Shown here: positions 1-10,166 of the stretch, piece after piece
Position numbering within the stretch: the first letter of the stretch is position 1
Layout: every line of letters begins with the position of its first letter
Source of the DNA: Bretschneidera sinensis
Lineage: Eukaryota; Streptophyta; Magnoliopsida; Brassicales; Akaniaceae
Reading direction: 5' to 3'
Assembly (NCBI GenBank): GCA_023935145.1
Contig: CM043700.1
Location: forward strand, 64,188,620 to 64,252,619
Length of the DNA: 64,000 nt
Program-made: the position numbers and the translations under genes
Notes under the pieces: model-generated
Told to the model about the DNA's origin: nothing
The model's input: the letters and a program-made list of their open reading frames with translations, nothing else
The model's database searches: none

Positions 1-123
1 CCACATCTATGAACCCTGGGTTTTGAATCAGAAGTCTTCACGCTCTTTGTGCCACTTATTTGAGCAGATAGCAAAGTAGCAATATCTAATAACGAACCAT
101 GCTGCTGAATCGTGTATGTTACA
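1..123 (-). pseudogene. LysM receptor-like kinase pseudogene, downstream piece
   Basis: Reading leftwards from 123 on the minus strand gives VTYTIQQHG, then LLDIATLLSAQISG. This is the start of a later LysM domain in the ectodomain of plant LysM receptor-like kinases, which bind chitin-type oligosaccharides at the plasma membrane. A frameshift follows: the family motif NPGFIDVG reappears in another frame at about 1-25. The window edge cuts the piece. It belongs with 1431-1764 on the same strand; the two are separated by a solo LTR, and a stretch that I estimate at some 50-60 codons between the LysM repeats is missing. The frameshift and the insertion make it a pseudogene. The LYK3-like subgroup is my best guess; the family call is firmer than the subgroup. 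Confidence 0.7.
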
Positions 124-935
124 TGTTGTGAGTTTTAAATTACTCGCAAGCATACGAGTCGTTTGCAATATAGTGTTGTGCAAGTGCGAGGTCGAATCCA
201 CAGGGAATTGCGTTGTGAAAATATTTTTATCTAAACTAAGCCTATTTTAACCTAGTTCCAAGTTTTGAATTATATTTTGCAAAACAAATATAAACTAAAC
301 TAAATTGATTTAAAACTAATAATAAAGACACTAAGGTTTTTGAATCCACCCCACCAAAGTTAAGCATATATCTTTATGTTCTAAAAATAGTCTATCAAAA
401 CATTCAATGAATCCAACTTAAAACAAAAAAACAACAAATATCTCAATTAAACCAAAAGCATCCAATGTATCCGCTTTTAACAAATCACAAAGGAAATCCA
501 ATTTAATCAAAAACAATTTGATGTATCCATCAGATGAAACACACGGAATATCCAACAGAACAATTTAAACGCAATCAATCATAAGATTTTACTCAAATAA
601 TTGACAGAACATTTATACTAAAAAAAACATTTGTATAAACAAATCTGAAACTATTATGCCAAACGACGACAAGGCTTCATCTTCAACCTTAGTTGAAGAT
701 TTTAGCCACTCATAATCATGAAACTAGAGTTCATAATAAAAGTGCTAAACATTAAACTAAAAAAAACAGTAAATTAAAACTGACTATACATGAGAGAAAT
801 TCCACTCGCTGTTGGGTGGCGCTTCCCCTCGTGGTAGTAAAGCCTTCGGAAATCTACTAGAATGCTAGTAGAAGTCCTCCAAATTGCACCAAAATGGCAC
901 TTTGAATTGCACACTAAAGATGAAATGAAGAGGGG

Positions 936-943
936 CTTATATA
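936..943 (-). promoter_or_regulatory. LTR TATA box
   Basis: TATATAAG on the minus strand, at the same place as the TATA boxes of the sister LTRs at 7538-7545 (minus) and 62795-62802 (plus). It marks the likely U3/R border of this LTR. Confidence 0.5.
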
Positions 944-1013
944 GGGAAACATCACAAGTGCAATGTGTTTCCAATCCGATGTGGGATACTGCAGATTCCA
1001 ATTTTTGCTCTTT

Positions 1014-1381
1014 GACCTTTGTCTACTAAAGCAGCCATAATGTTCTCTAGAAAAATCATTTTATTGATCCGTAAAATTCCCCAGAAAATAGACATCCGGA
1101 TCTTTCCAAGCATAGCTCATCTCCTGGTTCTTCCTGAATCAATACAGTTTAATTCTAAAAAATGGCTGATTTGTCACGCTGAAATCATGCACAGCCTGAC
1201 CTTTGTCTACTAAAACTGCCATAACTTTCTCTAAAAAAATCATTTTATTGATACGTAAAATCCCCCAGAAAATAGACATTCGGATCTTTCCAAGCATATA
1301 TGGCTCATCTCCTGTTTCTTCCTGAATCAATATAGTTTAATCCTCAAAAATGGCTGATCTGTACGAGAAATTCTGACAATT
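1014..1381 (-). repeat. Tandem duplication (about 184 bp) in LTR U3
   Basis: Two imperfect copies start at 1014 and 1198. Both contain CTTTGTCTACTAAA, then a CATTTTATTGAT block, then CGGATCTTTCCAAGCA. A single copy of the same block is in the LTR at 6723-7994 (about 7690-7870). The reverse complement is duplicated in the LTR at 27094-28684 with a period of about 186 bp. Confidence 0.75.
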
Positions 1382-1430
1382 TAGTGAAACTCCTTTCCCA
1401 GTGCTTGTAAACCTGAAAAACAACGAAAAC

Positions 1431-1764
1431 GTGTCACTTTGTTGTACTGCATAGGATATATCATAAAAGTATCCTTGGTTTCCATTTATCTTTTGCAAGA
1501 ACAAGGTACTGTGGTGAGGTAATCATGTTTGTTACCATGGGAAATAGGACTGATTTGGGATACGTTCACTGAGTAAATTGATGCAATTTGCTGTTTCTGG
1601 ATACCAATATTGATTTGGTATAGTGAGGCATTACATGTCTGGATGTGTTGTGAGCAGCTGAAAGGGTACATATCATCGGCAGCAAAAGCTCTAGCAAGTA
1701 GAGTTTCCAATAAAGAGAGGAGAAAGCAGGGAAGGAGACCATGGAAAGTCATAGTTGTGGTCAT
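1431..1764 (-). pseudogene. LysM receptor-like kinase pseudogene, N-terminal piece
   Basis: The minus-strand frame opens at 1764 with MTTTMTFHGLL and a hydrophobic signal peptide ending near FAADD. It is followed by YPFSCS, TCNASLYQIN, IASIYSVNVSQI and VPCSCK, the cysteine-framed beginning of the first LysM domain of a LYK-type receptor kinase. The frame stops at 1486 just after CSCKR. Homology continues one base out of frame as NGNQGYFYDISYAVQQSDT until 1431, where the truncated LTR begins. The frameshift, the LTR insertion and the lost codons between this piece and 1-123 show it is non-functional. The signal peptide and CxC motifs are seen in the sequence; the ligand-binding role is known only for the family. 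Transmembrane and kinase parts would lie outside the window. Confidence 0.75.
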
Positions 1765-2207
1765 GCGAATTCAAACTGTGAAGGAGAAAAGAAGAAGAAG
1801 AAAGAAAATGGTGGAACTAAGACATTATAATGGTGCAAGGCTGTGTACAGAGAAAGGATGGGTGAAGAAGAAGAAGTTGTGGTAGACACTCTGTTTTTAA
1901 TGGTGCAAGGCAGAGTATAGAGAAGGGATGGAAAAAATGGCGAGAATTTTCCCTCCTACAATTCATGTGGGCCTAGGTCATCATCCTTTGTGCCAGAATT
2001 TTCAACAGATGTGTATTTCCTCTTTTTCTAAGGGGCAATCTTCTTTGGCTGAGGAACAGATGTAATGGTCTTACTCTTCTTAGGTTGAATGGCATAGGAA
2101 GTTGTCGTTCCCTCTTTAGAAGCTAATGCAGTCCTTGTAACCTTCAAAGAACTGTCAGTTTGAGTGCAAGTAGAAGTAGTCATTAGCTTTGTTGCAGAAG
2201 AAGCAAT
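1765..2207. other. Flank upstream of the LysM pseudogene
   Basis: AG-rich stretch (1765-1930), likely former 5' leader and promoter of the LysM gene. At 2028-2207 a minus-strand frame of about 60 codons, rich in Ser, Thr and Lys, runs out of the neighbouring LTR. I do not recognise it, and its start codon lies inside the LTR, so it is not a gene as it stands. Confidence 0.35.
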
Positions 2208-2839
2208 TGTAATACCCATACCTTTGATATAAAGGTAAAGAAGTAATTTACATTATTTATTGAATTTAACATGCATACATGTGAAAAGAAAGTTGAATTT
2301 GAAACAAATTGTAAAGAAAATTGTTGAATGAAATTGAAGGGTGAGTTTAAAATAATTTTTATTTGAAAAGAGTTAGAAATTTTACAAAGAAGAAAGTACA
2401 AAATTTTTCTTAAAAAATTGAAGGAAAGAGTTAGAAGAAAATTTTGAAAGTTTAAAAGGATGGATCGGTCGACTGGTTATTTACAATCAATTCATTCAAT
2501 GTTTCCCTTTTTAGAGGACAAATTCTCACATTTAAATTATATGTTAGATTTACTAATACCTCACTCTATCCATCTGGAAATCTTAACCGAACCGATTGAC
2601 CAACAAATCGATTGGTGAGGTGATCGGACCGACCAGTTCATCGATCGGCTAGTAGGGGTGAACCGGTAGGCTGGTAGCCAACTGACAATTTGAAAATGGT
2701 AATTTGGTAATTTTTAGATGAAAGACAGTCGACTAATGGTGAACCGATTGGTTGGCAGCCTCCTGACGGCTCAAGTGGCATTTTTGAAATTCTTTTAAAT
2801 GTCTAACCAGTCGACCGGTCAGACTAATCTTTTTTTTTG

Positions 2840-2848
2840 TATAAATAG
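2840..2848 (+). promoter_or_regulatory. LTR TATA box
   Basis: TATAAATAG lies in the first third of the solo LTR and precedes a pyrimidine-rich stretch (CTCTCTC, 2895-2930). This is consistent with the start of R. Confidence 0.55.
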
Positions 2849-4237
2849 ATTTTGAGAAGTTAGAAATCATTCTTGAAAAAATGAAAACTCATTTTCTCTC
2901 TCTAAAAAGTATTCTCTCTCAAGAAAAACTTACCAAACACTTAAAAATCTAAGGATTTCATAATCCTGTCTAAGAAATCAATTGATTTACGGAAAGATTT
3001 CAATAATTTCGATGGAAAAGTTTTGAGAAGGTATAAGTTTATGAATTTCACTGTAAGATTTCAATATTTGAAATTTGTTCATCTACTTTTCTTGAAAGGA
3101 GATTTGAACTTGGATTCAAACAAAACGAAAAAGATTTATGTTGAAATCATTGAATTTGAGAAAGATGAACATGCATACATGAAATTTAGCCAATACAGAG
3201 TATAGAAATTGAAAGTAGAAGATAGAAAGTTTGATGAGTATTTTATGGTTAAGTGGTGGTGATCAACAATCTGGAGAAATTTCTGAAAGGAGTAGGAAAT
3301 GAATTGAGGTGATTCACGATTAGTTTTAAGTACTACGTGGTGAGTTGAATTTAGTGTTAATAAGCGATACAAACATGAAAACTACATAAAAGTTGAAATG
3401 AATGATAAAATGAGACAATTATTGAATATATAATATGAACACGTTGATTTGATGAAATATATGTGATGTGTGTGAATTGATGATTTAATATAAGTATGAC
3501 ATATAATATGATTAAAGAATGATTTGAATTTTATGATTTGAATTTTATGATGAATATATATGATAAGTGATGAACTGATATCCTTGAAAGGATAAAATTG
3601 ATGAAGAAATGATGTAATATATTTTTGAGAAAGAGAAATAAATCTCTTGAAATTGTGATAGATGAATTAATAGTATATGTGAAAAAAGTATTTGATTTAT
3701 ATGATATGATGAAAGAAAGAATTTTGAAATAAAATGATTTTGAGTTGTATGATGTTATGATATGCCTACTTCCATGTGATTGATCATATGTATAGATGAA
3801 AGACTAGAACAGTGGCTGGTCTAGATGAAACATGTCGACATGTGGGAAGACACTCCCAAAAGCTGTACTAGAGATTGGTATGGATACTCAAAAACGGATG
3901 AATTATCCATACGTTGATAGTATGAAGGAGATGTGATGTGATGTGAAATAAAGAAATGAGTAGTGAAATGATGAAATGAGGATGTGGATGCATATGCACT
4001 TATTTTTATATATTATTGAGATGTTAAGGCATCAAATTGATTATGAGATAATAATAAAAATATGAGTCTGATGATGAGACAATTGCATGATGAGAAAATG
4101 TCAAGTATTGAATTATTGTGATGTATAGTACATGATTGTTATATGATGTGAAACTCATGATGAAAAGTTTATGAAAGTAATATTAAAGTGATATTTATAA
4201 ATAATTGAAATGTATGAGATGAAATCAAATTTGAAAT

Positions 4238-4297
<60 letters not shown>
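4238..4297. repeat. (CA)n(TA)n compound microsatellite
   Basis: About 13 CA units run directly into about 16 TA units inside the solo LTR. Confidence 0.95.
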
Positions 4298-4299
<2 letters not shown>

Positions 4300-4825
4300 G
4301 ATTGATGAATAAAAGTATTGAGTTATGAATTTGATTTGAGATATAATTATGACTAGAAGTATACAAATTGAGTACTTCTAGTAAATTGAATTCACTGAGC
4401 TTATGAAGCTCATTCCTTAATATTAAATTATTTCAGGTCGTGGGCAGGATCAATAGATTAGTAACCTAAGACTTAGAGTAAGTTTTAGCTAAGTTCTCAT
4501 GGTTGGCATCCTCAGACAGTATAAAGAAAGAGAAACAAATAATGAATTGAGAAAAGACAGTTGTACATGTACATGTACTTGTAAATATTTGAATATTTAA
4601 TGAATATAATATGTTAAAGAGTTGTAACTCCTTTGAAAAGAGTTGAGAAAATATTTTGTAAGTATTTTTCAGATGATGATGTAATAGTTGTTTCATATAT
4701 GTGTCATGCTTCGAACTTAAATGTGACGGTACCGTCTCGGGTAAAGCCCACCCAGGATGGGTCATTATAGTAATAGCCCTTAAACGAGGGTTTTGTTAAA
4801 GAACTTGGCTCATAATGGCATTGGC

Positions 4826-5107
4826 TTATGACCGTGAAGGCCAGATAGACTGTACCTCTTCTTCATTGGCTAAAGTCTCATCGAGATCACCCAAGATTTG
4901 TACCATAAGTATAATACGTTGCACTGAAAATAGAAAAGAGCATGTATAAGGGTTTTCGCCTCATATAAATAAAATCAATCAAATCATCGAGTTAGAATTG
5001 AAGAAATACTCGAAAGTAACTTACAAATTTTGTTTCTAATGAAGATAAGCCCCTGATGCAACATATAAGTAGCCATGAACTTATCAACTGCATTAGCTGT
5101 CTGATTG
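4826..5107 (-). pseudogene. Unrecognised two-exon coding remnant
   Basis: On the minus strand, a frame from about 5107 reads NAVDKFMATYMLHQGLIF and continues to a GTAAGT donor at 5024. An intron of about 101 bp ends in a TTTTCAG acceptor at 4924. The frame resumes in phase as LQRIILMVQILGDLDETLA and ends at a TAA at 4826. The coherent splice sites and phase suggest a real 3' end of a gene. No family is recognised and no upstream exon is certain; an acceptor-like ATCAG lies just before 5107. The stop lies about 50 bp from the solo LTR insertion. This could be chance. Confidence 0.25.
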
Positions 5108-5698
5108 GGAAGTTTTTATTTGAAATAAGTGGCTAAAAAAGCCTTAATATTTCCCATTCATCGAAAAAGGAACCGCGACAAGTTGATTTACCCATTTTCA
5201 AAGAACTGACGGAAAATTTGCAAAGAAAAAGGATTCAGGCTTTTTTTGGAAAAAAGTTCGAGTTTTCTTAGAATGCTTAAGTAAAAAAAAAGTAATATTG
5301 CTTAGAAGATGAATTGGTTTTAAAATAAGTCGCTCGAGATGTTTAGAGGGAGTTATAATGGTTCAAAACAAGTTTATTTGACTCATGCAAACAAAGGGTG
5401 AGGTACCCACTAAATACATGGCAAAGCTTTAGTCAATGATGAGGTGTTTTAAGAAAATATTTAAATTGAAGAAGAGTATAATTCTAAAATTCCCCATACT
5501 CTTGGTGCAATTTTCTTCTTCCCACCAATTTCACTATTGGTGATATAAAAATACAGTGCCTTCTTTTAACATCATGAAAATACATCTAAGAGGTGAGTTA
5601 GGTGCAATAATTAATCAATACCTAGTACTTAAAGCAAGGACTTTGTTCATAAATTCTTTACCATGCTTTCAATAGATGACCCCTTTTACCATAAAGTA
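5108..5698. other. AT-rich stretch without a clear gene
   Basis: No supported coding region. Somewhere here is the unresolved left border of the truncated element whose gag follows. No LTR or polypurine tract is visible, so its 3' part has been deleted. Confidence 0.4.
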
Positions 5699-6523
5699 TT
5701 AATCAGCCAAATATTTTTTTATACGAGTGGCTGTAGATGGCTCAGCATCTCTCTTCTCATTGTTGCCACTTTCTTGCCCTTGGTGCATAGCAGGGTTCTC
5801 TTCCACTTGATTGTACACTTGTCTCCCAGACAAGTATGGGACAATTGATTGCACTTGTTCCTGCCAATGCATAGAAGTTGATAAATTTCCCACCGTAAAC
5901 TGTTCCTTTGGGTTAGGATCAGGTTGACTGGGGAACTCTCCATTCTCTCCTTCACCCACATAACTTGCGATTTGATCCATTTGACTCTCTAGCTTGGCAA
6001 TCGCTTGGGTGTTTTCTATTGTTGCACTCATTACTTCGCTCATGGATTGGCTAGTCATTTTCATGTACTCCTTAAGGGTGTCTTCAGGTGCTGGTGTTTG
6101 AATGGGAGCTTGGTAAGCAGGTAATGGTGCTGGATAGGCTGAGTGACTATAACTTGGAACTGGCGGAGGAAATTTAGGAGGGTATTGAGTGTGAGCTTGA
6201 TAAAGGGCTCCTCCATGATTCCTCAGTTGGTTCTGCGTCCATGAAAAATTAGACTGGTCCCACCACCCTGGATTGTACATTTCAGAGTAAGATTCATTTG
6301 ATTGCCAACAACACTCATTGAAAGCATTCATTTGTTCCATGGGATACTCGGCAAAAGCTGGCATTGATGGACAATTCTGTGCTAAATGCATAGGACTAGT
6401 ACAGATGGAACAACTATCAACATTGAATGTGTTGGCAGCAATGAAGGACGGGCCGGTCATTTTCATGTACTCCTTAATGGTGTCCTCTAAAGACTGTGAA
6501 ACCAGTGCTGGATTCATCCACAT
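5699..6523 (-). pseudogene. Retrotransposon gag fragment with CCHC zinc knuckle
   Basis: A 274-codon frame starts at 6523, soon after the primer site. CSICTSPMHLAQNC (about residues 37-50) is a CX2CX4HX4C zinc knuckle that would bind element RNA. NPGWWDQSNFSW follows, a hallmark of Athila-type gag. A Pro/Tyr-rich stretch and a short helix-prone region come next. The large N-terminal capsid part of plant gag is missing, so the protein begins just ahead of the zinc knuckle. Its first residues (EDTIKEYMKMT) are a near copy of a later stretch (EDTLKEYMKMT), a sign of internal rearrangement. The frame ends at a TGA with no protease domain after it. It is a deleted gag rather than a host gene. Confidence 0.75.
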
Positions 6524-6699
6524 TTTTTTTAATTTTTTAATTTTTCTAACTTTTTATTTTATTTTTTATGGGCAATTGCCAATAGAAACAAATAAACTAA
6601 AATAAAATTGCAATAAGAAAAAATTAAACAAAAAAAATGCTAACTAACTAGTAGAAATATAAAATTAATTCAGACAAAAATTTCACAAACCAAACAATT

Positions 6700-6716
6700 C
6701 CCCGGCAACGACCCCA
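6700..6716 (-). other. Primer-binding site (tRNA-Asp type)
   Basis: Plus strand CCCCGGCAACG followed by ACCCCA, read on the minus strand as a degenerate match to the 3' end of plant tRNA-Asp. It lies six bases inside the LTR end at 6723, where reverse transcription would be primed. Confidence 0.7.
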
Positions 6717-6722
6717 AAAACT

Positions 6723-7994
6723 TGTTGTGATTTTTAATTTACTCGCAAGCACACGAGTCGTTTGCAATATAGTGTTGTGTAAGTGCGAGGTCGAATCCAC
6801 AGGGAATTGCGTTGTGAAAATATAATTTAATCTAAACTAACTTTATCTTAACCTAGTTTCGAATTTTGAATGATATTTTGGAAAAAAAATTAAAACTAAA
6901 CTAAATTGATTCTAAAAACTAATAATAAAAACACTAAGGTTTCCGAATCCACCCCACCAAAGTTTAAGCATATATGTCCTAAAAACATAGCCTATCAAAA
7001 CATTCCATGAATCTAACTTACGACAAAAAACAAAGAATATCCCAATTAAACCAAAAGCATCCAATGTATCTGCTTTTAACAAATCACAAAGAAAATCCAA
7101 TTTAATCGAAAATAATTCGATGTATCCATCAGATGAAACACAAGGAATATCCAACAAAACAATTTAAACTCAATCAATCACAAGATTTACTCAAATAATT
7201 GACAGAACATTTATACTAAAAATGTCAGAATTGTATAAACAAATCTGAACTACTATGTCAAATAACGGCAAGGCTTCATCTTCAACTTTAGTTGAAGATT
7301 CTAGCCACTCATAACTATGAAACTACAGTTCATAATAAAAGTCTTAAACATTAAACTAAATAAAACTAAATAAAAATAAATAAATAACTTTACATGAGAG
7401 AAATTCCACTCACTGATGGCGGCGCATCCCCTCATGGTAGCAAAGCCTTCAGGATCCACCAGAATGCTAGCAGATGTCCACCAGTTAACACCAAAGTGGC
7501 CCAGGAATTGCACCCTGAATGATGGAGTCAGATGGTGTTTATATAAGCAAATACCACGAGTGCAATGTTTTTCCAATCTGATGTGGGATGTGGGATATAG
7601 AAATATGTTTCCAACTGATGTGGGATGTGGGATTTAAGTCTTCACCTGCCCTTCAAAACTTCTGCTCACGCTGAAATCCCGCACAACCTGACCTTTGTCT
7701 ACTAAAACTGCTATAACTTTCTCTAGAAACATCCTTTTTATGAGCCGTAAAATTCTCCAAAAAATAGACTTCCGGATCTTTCTAAGCAAATATGGCTCAT
7801 CTCCTGGTTATTCTTGCATAAATACATATTAATTTTCAAAGATGATTGATCTGTACGGAAAATTCTGGCAATTTAGTGAAACTCCTTTCTTGGTGGTAAA
7901 CCTGAAAAACAACGAAAACAACTCAAAGTAACAAATTCCTAAGCTAACAAATGTAAATTAAGTAGCCAAAATATGCAATATTTTTCACTCATCA
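6723..7994 (-). repeat. 5' LTR of family A element
   Basis: 1272 bp, TGTTGTGAT at the left end and CACTCATCA at the right end, that is TGATGAG...ACA on the minus strand. TATA box at 7538-7545 (minus). U3 (about 7550-7994) matches U3 of the LTR at 27094. R-U5 (about 6723-7530) matches the solo LTR at 62354-63617. Confidence 0.88.
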
Positions 7995-7997
7995 GTC

Positions 7998-9310
7998 ATG
8001 AATCTAGTTAATAGACTCGGGGGGGAAGCTTATCCTCCTACAGCTCCACCTCCAGCTCAACGAAGCCCTCAGCCAATGAGGCGAACTGATATTAAAAAAA
8101 TGCTTAGTGGTTACTCTACCATCGAATCTTCTCCTCATCATAAGACTAAGTCCTGAGGTTTCTCCACTTCCAAGCCCTCTCTTAGGACTAAGTCTAAAAG
8201 TTTTTCCATCTCTAAGAACTACACTGACTGGGATAAAAATTTTGAAGAAATGGACAGAAAGATAGGAGAAGCGTTTAAGGGAAAAAACACTAAGGTCCTG
8301 GACAAACTTAACTCTCAAGCTCCAACTTTTATGAAAGAGATCCTCAAAGCTCCTCTCCATCGATATTTCCAAATTACAATTATAAAGGCATTCGATGGCT
8401 CCACAGATCCTATAGACCATCTACATCTCTACAGACCACCATGATGTTGCACTGCGATCCTGATGTTTTCATGTGCCGGGACTTTTCTCTGACACTCGAG
8501 AAGGTCGGGAACACCTGGTGCTCACATTTGAAGTCCGGAAGCATCAACTCTTTTAAGGAGCTTAATTGCACCTTTGCTACACACATCCTCAGCAGTAAGA
8601 AACCCTAAAAAACTTCAAAAAGTCTCTTCAATATTATTTAGTGCAAGGGAGAGACGCTCCGAGAGTATATTTCATGGTTTAATGCCGCTGCTTGGGAGAT
8701 TCCAGACTTTGATCTGACGGTGCAGACCTTGGTATTCAAGAACAGACTCAGGTTTGGGTCCTTTAGCTCCAAACTTAGTAGGCATCCACCAAAGGATATG
8801 AACAATATCATTGTTTGGGTTTTTCGGAAGGAAATTGAAGGAGGAACAGAGAAAAGGAAAATGGACGCTAATGAGCTGAATGATAGTTTGGAAAAAAAAA
8901 AGCCTCGTCAAGAGGGCAAAGCAAAGACCACCCCTCTCTTTGAAAGCTTCACCCTACTAAACACATCCAGGACAAACACACTCATGCATGTTCAGGACCG
9001 GAACATTCTCCGTAGGCCTCCGAATCCACTCTACCCCAACAAGAATAAGAATCGGATCAGGTGGTGCCACTTCCATAGAGATCATGGGCATGACACCGAG
9101 GAGTGCCATACTCTCAAAAACAGATTGAATCCATCATCCAAAAAGGGTATCTAAGGGAACATACTTGGCCATGTCAATCCCGAGATGATGAAGATCACCC
9201 CCGATGAAGCCCTAGACGTTCGTATAAGTAGGCTGCAAAACAGTCCAGTCATTATTGAAGCAATCATTAGGTTGAATAATAGTCAAAGCCCCTTGTTGAA
9301 TGCCTAAACA
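7998..9310 (+). pseudogene. Tat/Ogre-type Ty3-gypsy gag pseudogene
   Basis: An in-frame ATG at 7998 opens a gag frame that is stopped by TGA near 8156 and continues in the same frame to 8444. The order is a Pro-rich N-terminus, then IKAFDGSTDPIDHL, the start of the capsid domain typical of Tat-clade elements. It continues in other frames with FMCRDFSLTLEKVGN, SFKELNCTFATHI, ETLREYISWFNAAAWEI and finally WCHFHRDHGHDTEECHTLK (about 9062-9118), the variant zinc knuckle of this clade. Several stops and frameshifts show it is dead. Traces of the following sequence fade by about 9310. Its 5' leader and LTR are missing because the family A LTR ends three bases before its ATG. Confidence 0.75.
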
Positions 9311-9977
9311 AACCTTAACGCTTGATGCTAATTGTTGGGACTTCATTACAGGAGGCAAGATTCCCACAACTTAGATCCTTGACGGTGGAACAACAAACAA
9401 AGCTAAAAAACAATTTTCTTCATTATGATGATCTAAGTTTCTATGAATGGATGCAAAGTTTGAAAGTGGTGCCACCATAACCAAGCTAAGCAGTATTTTA
9501 GGTTTTAGCAGCTAATGTGTACCCCCAAAAAGAGTCTTACCTCTTAAGAGCTACATCCATCCAGTACTGTTTGGAATTTTTTTTTCTCCTGTTATTTTGT
9601 GTTCTTTTCTCTGGTAAAGGGAATATAGCTTGGATGGTATCACTTTAGCTTTTTTTTTTCTCTTCTTCTTTCCCCAAAAATTCTTAGATTTTTTTTTTCC
9701 AGAAAGAAAAAATGTTAAACTGTAAGTCAGAGTTTGAAATTGTTCCCTTTGATTATGTTTCAGAGATGATAATATTTTTTGTAGTGTAATAAAGACCACC
9801 TTCCTCTAATTGGTTGTTATTACATTTATAGTAGTTGATGTTATCTTCTTATAAATACCTTCCGTCTTCTAAGTCAAATTCCAGCTATCATTGCAATATG
9901 AAGGTGTACCTCAGTTTTTCCTCACCATTTATTGTCTTATAGCTCCACAAGTCTTCAAACCCTTTCAACTAAACGGT
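9311..9977. other. Intergenic, nothing recognised
   Basis: No supported gene. T-rich runs at 9580-9700. No terminal repeats or coding motif seen. Confidence 0.4.
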
Positions 9978-10166
9978 ATTTTAAATGAAAAGTTATTGTC
10001 CAGCACAAATATATGAAAGATACATAGCACAAAAGTCTATTTCACCATTAGATTATATGACAAGAAAGAGAAAAAGATATATTTTCTTTTAATCCAATGG
10101 TAAGATGTACCCTTATGCCATGTATCTTTCATGGACCCGAGCTAGATAATAATTTTTCATTTTAAA
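9978..10166. mobile_element. MITE-like long inverted repeat
   Basis: The left arm (TTTTAAATGAAAAGTTATTG, then ATGAAAGATACAT) is repeated inverted on the right (ATGTATCTTTCAT, then AATTTTTCATTTTAAA). The arms are about 85 bp and the loop is short. The arms differ at many sites, so it is old. No target duplication can be assigned with confidence. Confidence 0.6.

Larger units (their letters stand above)
124..1430 (-). mobile_element. Truncated solo LTR, Athila-like (family A)
   Basis: The segment matches the complete LTR at 6723-7994 along its length. It begins TGTTGTGAG at 124 (the LTR 3' end in minus orientation) and carries the U5 motif around AATCCACAGGGAATTG near 190-210. It stops at 1430, about 70-80 bp short of the expected CACTCATCA terminus, where LysM coding sequence resumes directly. 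The missing LTR end and the missing host codons lie at the same junction, so one deletion probably removed both. No target duplication can be matched because one end is lost. A tandem duplication of about 184 bp (1014-1381) lies in U3; the sister LTR has one copy of it. Confidence 0.82.
2208..4769 (+). mobile_element. Long solo LTR, Del/Tekay-like
   Basis: The 2562-bp segment begins TGTAATACCCATACC and ends GGATGGGTCATTATA; the two ends are inverted copies of each other, as LTR termini are. GCAAT (2203-2207) precedes it and GTAAT (4770-4774) follows it, a 5-bp target duplication with one C-to-T change. The terminal CA has also become TA by C-to-T. A TATA box lies at 2840. The motif ACCGTCTCGGGTAAAGCCCA near the end is typical of long plant Ty3/gypsy LTRs. 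No internal domain is present, so this is a solo LTR left by recombination. The clade name rests on length and the end motif only. Short frames inside are chance. Confidence 0.72.
5699..7994 (-). mobile_element. 3'-truncated gag-only Athila-like element (family A)
   Basis: In minus orientation: complete 5' LTR (7994 to 6723), primer-binding site (6716-6700), short AT-rich leader, then a gag-like frame (6523-5699). Protease, reverse transcriptase, integrase, polypurine tract and 3' LTR are absent. The outer end of the LTR abuts the Tat-type gag pseudogene that starts at 7998, so this element probably inserted into that one. No matching target duplication can be tested because the other end is gone. 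Either a non-autonomous gag-only element or a large deletion would explain the structure. Confidence 0.75.

Noticed and set aside
1610..1885. Plus-strand frame overlapping the LysM fragment
   Set aside because: It is antisense to the recognisable LysM exon and has low-complexity Lys/Arg codons from an AG-rich stretch.
3023..3372. Short frames on both strands inside the long solo LTR
   Set aside because: AT-rich LTR sequence with no recognisable domain; overlapping frames on opposite strands.
124..7994. The LTRs at 124-1430 and 6723-7994 as the two ends of one element
   Set aside because: The left LTR is embedded in the LysM gene on both sides, the space between holds host sequence and another solo LTR, and the flanks do not match (TTACA versus GTCAT). 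They are separate insertions of one family.
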